DNA of 64,000 bases, taken from NCBI GenBank assembly GCA_050249835.1, contig JBFWPT010000015.1, positions 1 to 64,000 on the forward strand, given 5' to 3'. The translations under genes were made by a program, and so were the position numbers. A model generated the notes under the pieces. It worked only from the letters and a program-made list of their open reading frames with translations, ran no database searches and had not been told where the DNA came from. Position 1 is the stretch's first letter; every line of letters begins with the position of its first letter. The stretch comes from Miltoncostaea sp050249835. GTDB lineage: Bacteria > Actinomycetota > Thermoleophilia > Miltoncostaeales > Miltoncostaeaceae. This document shows, piece after piece, positions 16,044 through 25,106 of this stretch.

Positions 16044-17885
16044 TCAGGAGGCCGGCCGCTGCGTCCGCAGCGCCGGCGCCAGGTCCGCCGCGCCGACGGA
16101 GCCGGGCGCGAAGTCGCTCCCGCTCAGCCCGCGCGACAGGCGGTCGATGAGCGCGTTGGAGCGCCGGACGGCGGCCTGCGAGATGCGCTGGTTGATGCGC
16201 AGCTGCGCGACCGTCGCCTCCACCCGGCCGCCGGACCCCGCCGACCCCGCGGCGACGCGGGTGACCGAGGCCGGCGCCGCCGGGGCGGCCGAGGTGCCCG
16301 TCACCGCGATGCCCGGCACGAGCTTGCCGGCCGTCAGCGCGCCGTCGGCGAGGTCCCCGCCGGTCAGGCCGGCGTCGAGGCGCGCCTGGAGCGCGTTGGA
16401 ACGCCGGACGGCCGCCTGCGAGATGCGCTGGTTGATGAGCAGCTGCTCGGGGGAGAGCTCGACCGTGCCCGTCGCGGAGCCCGACGCGCGGGCGACCGTG
16501 AAGGGGCGCGGCGTGGCCGGCTCGGCCGCGGCCGTGGTCCCGGCGGTGCCGAAGGTGACGCCCCGGAAGGCCGTCGCCGCGAAGGCGCGGCCACAGAGGT
16601 CCCGGGTGGCGATGCCGGCGTCCAGCCACGCCTGCACGGCGTTCGACCGCCGCACCGCCGCCTGGGAGATCCGCTGGTTGATGAGGAGCTGCGCCGGCCG
16701 CAGGCGGATGGTGCCCGAGGAGCCCGAGGCGGCGGCGCGGGCCGGGACCGTGGCGCACAGCGCCCCGGACCCGGACGTCCCCCCGGACGGCGGGACCGGC
16801 GAGGGCGTGGCCGCCGTCGTGAACGCGCTCGTGGCCGGGTTGGTCAGCGCGTGGCCGCTGGTGTCGGTCGCCCCGGCGCCCACCGACACGACGTAGCGCG
16901 TGCCCGGCTGCAGCGCGGCCGACGGCGTGAAGGTCGCCACCGTGCCGTCGCCGCCGAGGGTGACCGTCCCCGCGACCGGCGCGCCGGGCGACCCCTCGGG
17001 CTCGAGCGTGAACGCCGTCGTGAGGCTGCCCGCGTCCATGGGCTGGTCGAAGGTGGCGGTCACGGCCCCGGCCGCCGGCACGCCCGATGCGCCGCCCGCG
17101 GGGGTGACGCCCACGAGGGCCGGGGGCACGTCCACGCGGACCATGTCGTAGCCCACCGTGAACGGGGTCGCCGAGCCGGAATGGGTGCTGATGATCCCCG
17201 CCCACACCTCCTCCCCGGCCGCGGCCGCCAGCGCGAACGACCCGATCGGCTGCCAGTTGGCGTCGCCGAAGGCGAACTCGCCCGTCACGGTGCCGTCCGG
17301 GGCGACCGTGAGGCGCAGGTCGATCGCCTCGGCCGCCGGGAGGCCCACGACGCCCTTCTGAACCGTCTCGAACGGATCGCCGGGGTCCTGGGCGAGGCGC
17401 TCGACGAGCGCCTGCATCTGGTCGGCGCCACCGGCGCTCTTGCGGACGACGGCCTTGACGTAGTTGTTCTGGTCGGTGCCGACCATGATCCCCGCGCTCT
17501 GCAGTGGCTGGGTCAGGTCGAGCGGGGCGGCGATCCGCGTCTCGACGACGTAGCCGCCGCTGCCGTCGACCTTCACGGCGAGGGCGTTGTCCTGTGAGCT
17601 CGGGCTCGCCGCGGCGTCGCCGGAGGTCGTGGTGACCTTCAGCAGCCCGGGCGCCGCCGTGTCGAGCAGCAGGTTCGCGGGCACCGAGCCCGACCCGCCG
17701 AGTGTGCCGGTGAAGCCGGTGCCGGCGCCGGCGGAGTCGGGCAGCGTGCCGTCGACCGCCGCGCCGAAGTCGAGCGTCGTGTCGGGGGCGCCGAGCACGG
17801 GCGCCGACGCGCCCGCGATGAGCGCCGCCGCGAGCGCGCCGGTGCCGAACGCGCGCACGGGCCTCTGCCACGGTCTCTGGGCCAT
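16044..17885 (-). CDS. Secreted protein: lectin-like domain, Ig-like domain, INQRI module
   Basis: A 613-aa secreted protein with a signal peptide (residues 1-33). Residues about 36-245 match the N-terminal parts of the proteins encoded at 19326 and 62317 (LDFGAAVDGTLPDSAG-GTGF, then SAGIMVGTDQNNYVKAVV), probably a concanavalin-like beta sandwich. Residues about 250-360 are a bacterial Ig-like domain (GVTPAGGASGVP, ATFDQPMD, Big_5/SbsA type). After Cys377 come three INQRI repeats with Cys431 (RDLCG) in copy 1. GAGGAGAGGA precedes the ATG at 17885. It is divergent from a glycosyltransferase. A wall- or polysaccharide-binding role is plausible but unproven. Confidence 0.85.
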   Translation of the reverse strand: MAQRPWQRPVRAFGTGALAAALIAGASAPVLGAPDTTLDFGAAVDGTLPDSAGAGTGFTGTLGGSGSVPANLLLDTAAPGLLKVTTTSGDAAASPSSQDNALAVKVDGSGGYVVETRIAAPLDLTQPLQSAGIMVGTDQNNYVKAVVRKSAGGADQMQALVERLAQDPGDPFETVQKGVVGLPAAEAIDLRLTVAPDGTVTGEFAFGDANWQPIGSFALAAAAGEEVWAGIISTHSGSATPFTVGYDMVRVDVPPALVGVTPAGGASGVPAAGAVTATFDQPMDAGSLTTAFTLEPEGSPGAPVAGTVTLGGDGTVATFTPSAALQPGTRYVVSVGAGATDTSGHALTNPATSAFTTAATPSPVPPSGGTSGSGALCATVPARAAASGSSGTIRLRPAQLLINQRISQAAVRRSNAVQAWLDAGIATRDLCGRAFAATAFRGVTFGTAGTTAAAEPATPRPFTVARASGSATGTVELSPEQLLINQRISQAAVRRSNALQARLDAGLTGGDLADGALTAGKLVPGIAVTGTSAAPAAPASVTRVAAGSAGSGGRVEATVAQLRINQRISQAAVRRSNALIDRLSRGLSGSDFAPGSVGAADLAPALRTQRPAS

Positions 17886-18113
17886 GGGTGAACCGTCCTC
17901 TCCTCGGTTTCCCCTCCAGTCCCGCCCGCGCCGGGTCGGATCGCAACCCGGCGCGTCGTCCACGAACGTGGTGTCGCGCGGGAACATCCGATGCCGGGCG
18001 GTTCGGCCAGGGTCCGCGTGCCAATCCCCCTCCGGCGGGGGGCGGCGAAGGGCCCCGGGACGCCCTACCGTGCGTGGGACAGCGGACCCACCCCCCACCG
18101 CGAGGCGCCACCG

Positions 18114-19310
18114 TTGAGGATCCTGTTCGTCACCCCCTACCTGCCGATCGCGCCCAAGATGCGCCCCTTCGGCTTCATCACCCGCCTGGCCGAGCGTCAC
18201 GAGATCGACCTGGTCGCGCTGGAGAAGCCCGCGACCGCCCAGGCGGCGGAGGGCTCGGCCCAGCTCGCCGAGCTGCGCGAGCGGTGCGCCTCGGTGACGA
18301 TCGTGCCGCTCGAGAAGACGCGGGCCCTGCGCAACTGCCTCACGGCGCTCCCCTCCCGGGAGCCCCTGCGGGTCGCCTACTGCCGCACCCCGGCCTTCGA
18401 GGAGGAGATCACCCGCCGGCTGCGCACCGGCCGCTACGACGTGCTCCACGTCGACCGCGAGCGCCTCGCCGGCATCGGCCGCCTCGCGCAGGGGACCGGC
18501 GTGCGGACGCTGCTCGACTACTGCGACGCGGTGTCGGACTACAACCGCAACGCGGCCGCCGCGGTGGGCCGCCTGGACCAGCGCATCATCCTGAGCGAGG
18601 ACACGCGCCGCATGGTGCGGTGGGAGCGGGACGTGCGGCCGCTGTTCGACGCCGCCATCGTCACCAGCCCGGCGGACCGGCGGGCGCTGGGCGGCGGGGG
18701 CGTGCCCGACGTCACGGTCGTCCCGATCGGCGTGGACCTCGACGCCTTCGCGCCCGACGACACGCCGGAGATCCCGGGGCGCCTCGTCTTCGTGGGCTCG
18801 ATGTCGTACCTGCCGAACGTCGACGCGGCCCACTTCCTGGCGAAGGAGGTGCTGCCCGCGGTGCGCCGTCACCGTCCGGAGGCGACCCTGGCGCTCGTCG
18901 GCGCGGAGCCCGAGAAGTCGGTCCTGGCGCTCGGCGAGCTGCCCGGCGTGACGGTCACCGGGATGGTGCCCGCCGTGCAGCCCTGGATGCGCGAGGCCGA
19001 GCTCATCGTGACCCCGCTGCGCATCGGGGGCGGCTTCCCGCAGAAGCTCGCCGAGGCGATGGCGATGGGGAAGGCCGTGCTCGCGAACCCCGAGGTGGCG
19101 GCGGGCCTCGACGTGGCCCACGGCCGGGAGCTGGAGATCGCGACCCGCGCCGGCTTCGCCGATGCCGTCGTCGACCTGCTCGGGGACCCCGGCCGGCGCG
19201 CGGCGCTGGGCGCGAGCGCCCGGCGGTTCGCCGAGGACACCCTGGAGTGGGCCCCGGTGATGGACCTGCTGGAGAGCCTCTACCGCGCCGAGGCGCCCGC
19301 CGTCGCCTAG
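18114..19310 (+). CDS. GT4-family glycosyltransferase
   Basis: A 398-aa glycosyltransferase of the GT-B fold. It starts with the GT4 strand ILFVTPYLPIAP and has a C-terminal Rossmann half with VFVGSMSYLPN, TGMVPAVQPWM and the donor-site stretch GGGFPQKLAEAMAMGKAVL. It resembles enzymes that add a sugar to a lipid- or protein-linked glycan in the cytoplasm. I chose the TTG at 18114 because homology begins there and GAGG lies 7-12 nt upstream; an ATG at 17991 would add 41 low-complexity residues. The acceptor is unknown. Confidence 0.82.
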   Translation: MRILFVTPYLPIAPKMRPFGFITRLAERHEIDLVALEKPATAQAAEGSAQLAELRERCASVTIVPLEKTRALRNCLTALPSREPLRVAYCRTPAFEEEITRRLRTGRYDVLHVDRERLAGIGRLAQGTGVRTLLDYCDAVSDYNRNAAAAVGRLDQRIILSEDTRRMVRWERDVRPLFDAAIVTSPADRRALGGGGVPDVTVVPIGVDLDAFAPDDTPEIPGRLVFVGSMSYLPNVDAAHFLAKEVLPAVRRHRPEATLALVGAEPEKSVLALGELPGVTVTGMVPAVQPWMREAELIVTPLRIGGGFPQKLAEAMAMGKAVLANPEVAAGLDVAHGRELEIATRAGFADAVVDLLGDPGRRAALGASARRFAEDTLEWAPVMDLLESLYRAEAPAVA

Positions 19311-19325
19311 GAGCCTGGCGGCGCC

Positions 19326-20753
19326 CTACCGGTTGAGGCGCCGCACCTTGACGTCGCCGGAGGGCCGCAGCACCACGAGCCAGGTGCGCGGGGCCAGCAG
19401 GCCCGCCGCCACGGGCTTCGGCATCACCCGGACGACCATCACGCCGGCCTTGCGCCGGGCCAGCCGCAGCACCCCGCGCTTCGGGAAGCGCGTCGTCTGG
19501 CCCACCTGGACCGTGGCCAGGCCGGCCAGGCCGCGGAGCCGGAGCGTCACGCGCCCCGCGGGACGGTTCCAGGCGGCCCGCAGGCCCGTCGCGGCGCCGC
19601 GCAGGTTCGCCTTCGGGAGCCTCGGCCCGGGCAGGCCGCCGCCGGCCGCCGTCGCGAGCGAGGCCGTGCGGAACGTGCTCTGGGCGGCGGCCTGCAGCCC
19701 GTAGCCGCTGGCGTCGGTCGCCGATGTGCCCACTGAGACGGCGTAGGGCGTCCCCGGGTCGAGCGGGGCCGTGGGCGTGAGCGTCGCCGTGCGCCCGTCC
19801 GCCGCGAGCGTCACGACCAGCGGCACCCGGGCGCCGTCGGTGCCGCGCACGAGGGCCACCGCCGGCGGCACGGTGCCCGGCGCCATGGCGTCGGAGAAGG
19901 TCACGACGACGCCGGCGCGCACCGGCACCCCGGTCGCGCCCTGGGCCGGGAACACGCCGTCGACCGTCGGCGGGGTGTCGAGGACGAAGTCCGTGTAGCG
20001 GGCCGTCCAGGGCGCGCCGCCCGCGGGATCCGTCGTGATGATCCCGGCCGTGAGGCCCGGTGAGGTCAGGATGTCGGTCACGACGGCCTGCCTCTGGGTG
20101 TGCAGCGGCACGAGGGGCCCGTCGTTGACGGCGAACAGGGCGCGCACGGACGACGCCGAGACGTCGACCTCCAGCCGCAGCCGGACGCGGGTCGCGGCGC
20201 CCGACCCGATGGAGGAGACCCCCCGGGTCTGCTGGGCGGCCATCGAGTTCCGCCGCTCGACGCGGAGCTGCAGGCCGTCGGCGCCCGCGTTCTGGCGGGC
20301 GACGAGCTTCAGGTAGTCGATCTGGTTCAAGCCGACGTGCAGGCCGCCGGACTGGCCGTTCTGGACCAGGCCGAGCGGCCCGACCAGGGTGGCCTCCACG
20401 GCGAAGTCCACGCCGGACTCGACGGGGACCGCGAGCGCGTTCTCCTGGTCCGACCCGGTCGCGGCGGCGGCGTCCCCCGGGGTCGCGAGCACGGAGAGCA
20501 CGGCGTCCTGGCCGGCGTTGGTGAGGAGCAGCTTCGAGGGGACCAGCCCGGTCGTGCCGAGCCGGGGGCTCAGGACGGCGCTGAACCCGGTGCCGAGGCC
20601 GGCGGCGTCGGGGATCGTGCCGGGCACGGGGGCGCCGAAGTCGAGGCGCGTGTCCGGCGCGGCCGACGCCATCCCCACGGGAACGGTGAGCGCCGCGGCG
20701 GCGAGCGCCGCGACCGCGCGGGCGTGCTGCGCGCGGGGCGCTCGTCGGGGCAT
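19326..20753 (-). CDS. Secreted lectin-like/Ig-like protein, paralogue of 16044 and 62317
   Basis: A 475-aa secreted protein. The signal peptide (residues 1-32) is followed by LDFGAPVPGTIPDAAGLGTGF and, as in its paralogues, a QENALAVPVESG strand and a QSGGLHVGLNQIDYLKLV segment, probably a concanavalin-like fold. A bacterial Ig-like domain follows (VDGVFPAQGATGVPVRAG, TFSDAMAPG, SVGTSATDASGYGL). The last 100 residues are a basic Gly/Arg/Val-rich domain also seen at the end of the 62317 protein. It lacks the INQRI repeats of the 16044 protein. The function is unknown. Confidence 0.8.
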   Translation of the reverse strand: MPRRAPRAQHARAVAALAAAALTVPVGMASAAPDTRLDFGAPVPGTIPDAAGLGTGFSAVLSPRLGTTGLVPSKLLLTNAGQDAVLSVLATPGDAAAATGSDQENALAVPVESGVDFAVEATLVGPLGLVQNGQSGGLHVGLNQIDYLKLVARQNAGADGLQLRVERRNSMAAQQTRGVSSIGSGAATRVRLRLEVDVSASSVRALFAVNDGPLVPLHTQRQAVVTDILTSPGLTAGIITTDPAGGAPWTARYTDFVLDTPPTVDGVFPAQGATGVPVRAGVVVTFSDAMAPGTVPPAVALVRGTDGARVPLVVTLAADGRTATLTPTAPLDPGTPYAVSVGTSATDASGYGLQAAAQSTFRTASLATAAGGGLPGPRLPKANLRGAATGLRAAWNRPAGRVTLRLRGLAGLATVQVGQTTRFPKRGVLRLARRKAGVMVVRVMPKPVAAGLLAPRTWLVVLRPSGDVKVRRLNR

Positions 20754-20866
20754 GGCGGCACCATCCCACGCGCGTCCCCCGCTCCGCGAGCGCCGTCCGG
20801 GGAGTCCGTCCCTGACCGTGGGTGCAGGCCCGCGGGCGGGCCCCGGAGCGGACCGGCGCCGGCAGG

Positions 20867-20872
20867 TAGGAT
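20867..20872 (+). promoter_or_regulatory. Candidate -10 TAGGAT of sucCD
   Basis: TAGGAT lies 59 nt before the sucC GTG and would give a leader of about 53 nt, like the leader of the carboxylase operon. No strong -35 is visible. Confidence 0.4.
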
Positions 20873-20931
20873 GGCCGGCGGCCGTCGTCCGGGTTGACGC
20901 GCGGCCGTCCCGTCAGCGACCAGAGGCGACT

Positions 20932-22080
20932 GTGGATCTCTTCGAGTACCAAGGTAAGCAGCTCTTCGCGCGCACCGGCATCCCGGTGCCGTCCGGCGAG
21001 GTGGCCGAGACGCCCGAGCAGGCGCGCGCCGCGGCCGAGAAGATCGGCGGCAGGGTCGTCGTGAAGGCCCAGGTCCAGATCGGCGGCCGCGGCAAGGCCG
21101 GCGGCATCCAGCTGGCCGACGGGCCGGACGAGGCCGAGGCCCGCGCGCGCGACATCCTGGGCATGGACATCCGCGGGCACACGGTCCACCGCGTGTGGAT
21201 CGAGGCCGCGTCGGAGATCCAGAAGGAGTACTACGCGTCGGTCACCTTCGACCGCGGCGCGAAGAAGCCCCTGGTCATGCTCTCGGCGGTCGGCGGCGTG
21301 GACATCGAGGAGGTCGCCGCCTCCCAGCCGGAGAAGCTCGCGCGGCTGCACGTCGACCCGCTGACCGGCTTCCAGGCCCACCACGCCCGCTGGCTCGCCT
21401 ACCACGCGGAGATCGACGCGGGCGCCATCAAGGGCGTCGTCGACATCCTGCAGCGCCTGTACGCCGGCTTCGTCGCGTCCGACGCGATGCTGATGGAGAT
21501 CAACCCGCTCATCTGGACCACCGACGGGCAGGTCATCGCCCTGGACGCCAAGGTCACGATCGACGGCAACGCGCTCTACCGCCACCCCGACCTCGCGGAG
21601 CTCAAGGAGAGCACCACCGAGGACCCGCAGGAGCGGATGGCCCAGGAGAAGGGCGTCACCTACGTCAAGCTGGACGGCGACGTCGGCATCCTCGGCAACG
21701 GCGCCGGGCTCGTGATGAGCACGCTGGACGTCGTGGCCCTGGCCGGCGGCCGCCCCGCGAACTTCCTGGACGCGGGCGGCGGCTCCAAGGCCGACGAGGT
21801 GGTCGCGGCGCTCGAGGTGCTGCTGTCCGACCCGAAGGTGAAGGCGCTCCTCGTCAACATCTTCGGCGGCATCACCCGCTGCGACGAGGTGGCCGAGGGC
21901 CTGCTGACCGCGCTCGACCGGCTCGGGACGACGCTGCCGATCGTCGTGCGCCTGGACGGCACCAACGAGGAGGAGGGGCGCGCGATCATCCGCGACCGCG
22001 CGCCGGACAACGTGGTGGTGGAGGCGACGATGCTGTCAGCCGCCCGACGAGCCGTCGAGCTCGCGAAGGAGGCCGCATGA
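20932..22080 (+). CDS. sucC: Succinate-CoA ligase (ADP-forming) beta subunit
   Basis: A 382-aa TCA-cycle enzyme subunit that works with SucD to convert succinyl-CoA to succinate with ATP synthesis. The ATP-grasp half starts with the typical DLFEYQGKQLFARTGIPVP and has VVKAQVQIGGRGKAGG and MEINPLIWT. The C-terminal half has GNGAGLVMSTLD and VNIFGGITRCDEVA. The GTG at 20932 follows AGAGG. The stop overlaps the sucD start by ATGA. Confidence 0.96.
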   Translation: MDLFEYQGKQLFARTGIPVPSGEVAETPEQARAAAEKIGGRVVVKAQVQIGGRGKAGGIQLADGPDEAEARARDILGMDIRGHTVHRVWIEAASEIQKEYYASVTFDRGAKKPLVMLSAVGGVDIEEVAASQPEKLARLHVDPLTGFQAHHARWLAYHAEIDAGAIKGVVDILQRLYAGFVASDAMLMEINPLIWTTDGQVIALDAKVTIDGNALYRHPDLAELKESTTEDPQERMAQEKGVTYVKLDGDVGILGNGAGLVMSTLDVVALAGGRPANFLDAGGGSKADEVVAALEVLLSDPKVKALLVNIFGGITRCDEVAEGLLTALDRLGTTLPIVVRLDGTNEEEGRAIIRDRAPDNVVVEATMLSAARRAVELAKEAA

Positions 22081-22946
22081 GCATCCTGGTCGACAAGGAC
22101 ACCAAGCTGGTGGTGCAGGGCATCACCGGCCGCGAGGGCGCGTTCCACGCGACCCGCAACAAGGCGTACGGCACCAACGTGGTCGCCGGCGTCACCCCCG
22201 GCAAGGCCGGCCAGGACGTCGAGGGCATCCCGGTGTTCAACACCGTCGCCGATGCCGTGTCCGAGACCGGCGCGAACACCGCGATGGTGTTCGTCCCGCC
22301 GCGCTTCGCGACCGACGCCCTCTTCGAGGCCATCGAGAGCGGCGTGGAGACGATCGTCTGCATCACCGAGGGCATCCCCGCCCACGACATGATGCGCGTC
22401 TACACCCACCTGCGCCGCGGCGACCAGGTCCTCATCGGCCCGAACTGCCCGGGCGCCATCTCGCCGGGCGTCGCCTCGGTCGGGATCATGCCGACCCAGG
22501 TGTTCTCGCCGGGCCGCGTCGGCCTCGTGAGCCGCTCCGGCACGCTGACCTACCAGATCTCGAAGGAGCTGGCGCTCTTCGACATCGGCCAGAGCACCGT
22601 CGTCGGCATCGGCGGCGACCCGGTCGTTGGCAGCTCGTTCATCGACATCCTGTCGCGCTTCGAGGCGGACCCCGAGACCGACCTGGTGGTCATGGTCGGC
22701 GAGATCGGCGGGGCCGAGGAGGAGAAGGCGGCGGAGTACATCGCCGAGAACATGAGCACCCCGGTCGTGGCCTACATCGCCGGCTTCCAGGCGCCGCCCG
22801 GCAAGCAGATGGGGCACGCGGGCGCGATCATCACCGGCTCGTCCGGCACCGCCCAGGCCAAGAAGGACGCCCTGGAGGCGAAGGGCGTGCGCGTGGGGAC
22901 CAACCCCACGGAGGTCGCCGAGCTCGTGAAGGAGCGGCTCGGCTAG
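22077..22946 (+). CDS. sucD: Succinate-CoA ligase (ADP-forming) alpha subunit
   Basis: A 289-aa subunit that binds CoA and carries the phosphohistidine. Marks are VVQGITGREGAFHA at the N-terminus, IGPNCPGAISPG, the signature SRSGTLTYQI and the active-site GHAGAII near residue 246. It is translationally coupled to sucC. Two tandem hairpins start within its last codons. Confidence 0.96.
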   Translation: MSILVDKDTKLVVQGITGREGAFHATRNKAYGTNVVAGVTPGKAGQDVEGIPVFNTVADAVSETGANTAMVFVPPRFATDALFEAIESGVETIVCITEGIPAHDMMRVYTHLRRGDQVLIGPNCPGAISPGVASVGIMPTQVFSPGRVGLVSRSGTLTYQISKELALFDIGQSTVVGIGGDPVVGSSFIDILSRFEADPETDLVVMVGEIGGAEEEKAAEYIAENMSTPVVAYIAGFQAPPGKQMGHAGAIITGSSGTAQAKKDALEAKGVRVGTNPTEVAELVKERLG

Positions 22947-22958
22947 TACCTAGCCGAG
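22938..22958. terminator. Hairpin over the sucD stop
   Basis: Perfect 9-bp stem (CTCGGCTAG at 22938-22946, CTAGCCGAG at 22950-22958) with a TAC loop, built from the stop codons of the convergent sucD and small membrane protein genes. It is followed within 4 nt by a stronger hairpin. Confidence 0.6.
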
Positions 22959-23144
22959 GATCTGGACCGCGGCCCAGATGGCCGCGGTCCAGACGGCGAT
23001 CGAGAAGAGCAGCGCGGCCGCCAGCGCAAGGACCGGCACCGGGTCGTAGGGCCCGGTCCGCGTCCGGACCCGGGCGAGTGCCCGTTGGTGCAGAGCTCGG
23101 GGGGCGTCGATCGAGCCCGCCGCGACATCCGAGTCGGGGCTCAT
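22950..23144 (-). CDS. Small single-span membrane protein
   Basis: A 64-aa protein with a soluble, basic N-terminal half and one hydrophobic helix at the C-terminus (LALAAALLFSIAVWTAAIWA), so probably tail-anchored in the membrane. The gene is supported by a TACGGT -10 hexamer 7 nt before the ATG, the same leaderless arrangement as other genes here. I recognise no family. Its 3' part forms the hairpin at 22962-22992, so its coding sequence doubles as a terminator. Confidence 0.6.
   Translation of the reverse strand: MSPDSDVAAGSIDAPRALHQRALARVRTRTGPYDPVPVLALAAALLFSIAVWTAAIWAAVQILG
22962..22992. terminator. Strong hairpin downstream of sucD
   Basis: Perfect 13-bp stem (22962-22974 with 22980-22992) and a 5-nt loop. 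With the hairpin at 22938-22958 it forms a double terminator for sucCD, located inside the opposing small gene. Confidence 0.65.
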
Positions 23145-23151
23145 CGGCGCG

Positions 23152-23157
23152 ACCGTA
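23152..23157 (-). promoter_or_regulatory. -10 hexamer TACGGT of the small membrane gene
   Basis: TACGGT on the minus strand ends 7 nt before the ATG at 23144, implying a leaderless mRNA. Confidence 0.45.
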
Positions 23158-23351
23158 GCAAGCGCGCGGTGGTGGGCATGGCCCGTCTATTCCACGTTTT
23201 GCGAGCTTCTACTCCTCAGCCGCGCAGACGGGTGATGTCCCCGGCCGCCCCGGTGGCGATTCCGGCGGAATAGCTTCTCAGACGGTCAACTCTGACCGCG
23301 GGAGGCGATGGCCGGATCCGACGAGGACGCCGCCCGTCGGACCTCGGCGGC

Positions 23352-23708
23352 TCACATCCGCCGGCCCCCCCGGGGTGAGGCCACAGACGACGGCAGGATG
23401 ATGCGCCCGGCTCCGTTCGTCGGGGCCGCCCCGTCGGGCTCGGCGCGACGACGGACGAGGACGCCGGCCACCACCACCGCGATGGGCCCGATCAGGCCCA
23501 GCAGTCCGAAGCCCACGATGAGCGACGTCGGCACGCCCCCGATCGCCAGGAGGATGGCCACCAGGGTGAGCCAGAGCACCGCCACGATGATGGCCGGGTC
23601 CACCCGGGTGAGGCCGATCCGGCGCAGCGCCCCGCCCGTCGATCGCGCCACCGCGCCGGCGGCACGTCCGCCGGCGTCCACGAGTCCCTGCCCTGCCTGC
23701 TGCTGCAT
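23352..23708 (-). CDS. Small two-span membrane protein
   Basis: A 118-aa protein of unknown function. After a Gln/Gly-rich start (MQQQAGQG) and a short basic stretch, two membrane helices follow (IIVAVLWLTLVAILLAIGG and LIVGFGLLGLIGPIAVVVAG), then a basic, disordered C-terminus. The ATG at 23708 has an excellent GGAGGAG site 5 nt upstream, so I prefer it to the in-frame ATG at 23735. The region to its left (23145-23351) has no gene I can support. Confidence 0.65.
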   Translation of the reverse strand: MQQQAGQGLVDAGGRAAGAVARSTGGALRRIGLTRVDPAIIVAVLWLTLVAILLAIGGVPTSLIVGFGLLGLIGPIAVVVAGVLVRRRAEPDGAAPTNGAGRIILPSSVASPRGGRRM

Positions 23709-23860
23709 ACAGGCTCCTCCACGCGATTCCGCCACCGAGGGTGAGGCTAGCCCGTCCGCACGGCGTCTGGACGCTGACCAATGGTCTAGGCAGGGCGCTG
23801 GGCGGAGGGATCCAGGTTCCGAAAATCACCGAGCCCGGGCGGCGCTCGGCGATCCGGCGG

Positions 23861-25045
23861 TCAGCCCGGCGCCGCCTCGCTCGCGCCCGCGTCGGGCGCG
23901 GACCCCATCGGGCGCGTCCTGCCGTCGATGTCGGTGTCGGGGTGGTCGGCGGGGTCGCCGGCGTCGATGGCCGCGGCGCCCGGGACGAGGACGGGGTCCG
24001 GCCCGGACGGATCGGCGAAGCCGAGCGCGGCGGTCTGGTCGGTGGGGTCGCAGGAGGCCTCGGACCAGACGTTGTGCCGGTACACCACCCCCGGTACGCA
24101 TGCGAAGGACTGGAGGGGGCCGACGTTGGCGGTCATCCGCGCGCCGGCCGGCTCGACGCGCATGCCGGCGACGCTCGAGTTGTAGCGGACCACGATCCCG
24201 GCGCCGGGGCCGACGTCCTCGTCCACGACCAGGCCGGAGAACCCCTCGATCACGAGACCGAACCAGTTGTTCTCGATCAGCACGTCCTCGATCACGCCGC
24301 CGCCGAAGGGGCGCAGGAACACCCCCTGGGTGGCGCAGCGGTCGAACCGGGACCGGCGGACCACCACGTCGCGGCCGGCGCCGAACTGCACGCAGTCCAC
24401 GTGGGAGTCCGGATCCTCACGACGGGTGATGTCGTGCATCCGGACGCCGTCGATCGTGATGCGCGCCGGCTGGACACCGCCCTCGGCGACCTTCACCTGG
24501 ATGCCGTCCGAGGAGTCGACCGGCCCGATCTCTCCTCCCTGGATCAGGACGTCCCGGGCGCTCGTGATGAAGTTGCCGTTCACCGACGAGCGGACGCCCT
24601 GGAGCGTGACGCGCTGGCTGCCCGGGCCGATGTACCAGCCCTCGGTCCGGAGGTCGCGGAACTCGACGTCGTCGACGTCGTCGAGCTGGAGGTAGGCCAG
24701 CCGCACGACGGCGCCGGGCGCGGGGACGAAGACGACCGGCTCCCCGGGGCCCGCGGACGGCTCGGACCACCGCTGCACCGGGTAGTCGCCACCGGCCATC
24801 TCCACGATGTCCCCGTCCGCGGCCACGGCGTGGGCGGCGGCCATCGTGGCGAACGGGTCCTCGCGGGTCCCGGCGCCGATGTCCGACCCCGACGGCGCGA
24901 CGAACCACTGCGGCGCGGCCGGCTCCGGGGGCGCCGTCTCCTGCGGCGCGTCCGCCGTGTCGGAGCCGCACCCGGCGAGCCCGGCGGCGAGCACGAGGGC
25001 CGCGGCGGCGGCGAGCCAGGGGCGCGCGGGGGAGCGGACGGCCAC
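23861..25045 (-). CDS. Parallel beta-helix lipoprotein
   Basis: A 394-aa lipoprotein. The signal ends in lipobox LAGC, with acylated C26. The mature part opens with FVAPSGSDIGAGTREDPFATMAAA, the usual first turn of pectate-lyase-like right-handed beta helices, and continues with short parallel-strand repeats (GVRMHDITR, CVQFGAGRDVVVRRSRFDRC, IENNWFGLVIEG). It ends DIDGRTRPMGSAPDAGASE, as in choice-of-anchor-Q proteins. Paralogues are at 26061 and 54078. It probably binds or cleaves polysaccharide; no catalytic residues are assigned. A TATCCT -10 8 nt before the GTG supports this start. Confidence 0.83.
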   Translation of the reverse strand: MAVRSPARPWLAAAAALVLAAGLAGCGSDTADAPQETAPPEPAAPQWFVAPSGSDIGAGTREDPFATMAAAHAVAADGDIVEMAGGDYPVQRWSEPSAGPGEPVVFVPAPGAVVRLAYLQLDDVDDVEFRDLRTEGWYIGPGSQRVTLQGVRSSVNGNFITSARDVLIQGGEIGPVDSSDGIQVKVAEGGVQPARITIDGVRMHDITRREDPDSHVDCVQFGAGRDVVVRRSRFDRCATQGVFLRPFGGGVIEDVLIENNWFGLVIEGFSGLVVDEDVGPGAGIVVRYNSSVAGMRVEPAGARMTANVGPLQSFACVPGVVYRHNVWSEASCDPTDQTAALGFADPSGPDPVLVPGAAAIDAGDPADHPDTDIDGRTRPMGSAPDAGASEAAPG

Positions 25046-25053
25046 GACGGGGC

Positions 25054-25059
25054 AGGATA
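25054..25059 (-). promoter_or_regulatory. -10 hexamer TATCCT of the beta-helix lipoprotein
   Basis: TATCCT on the minus strand ends 8 nt before the GTG at 25045. With the TAGGGT at 25107 it makes a compact divergent pair of leaderless promoters. Confidence 0.5.
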
Positions 25060-25106
25060 GACGCCCGCGGGGCCGTCCCCGGGGCGGCCGGGCGGGCGGC
25101 CCCTGG

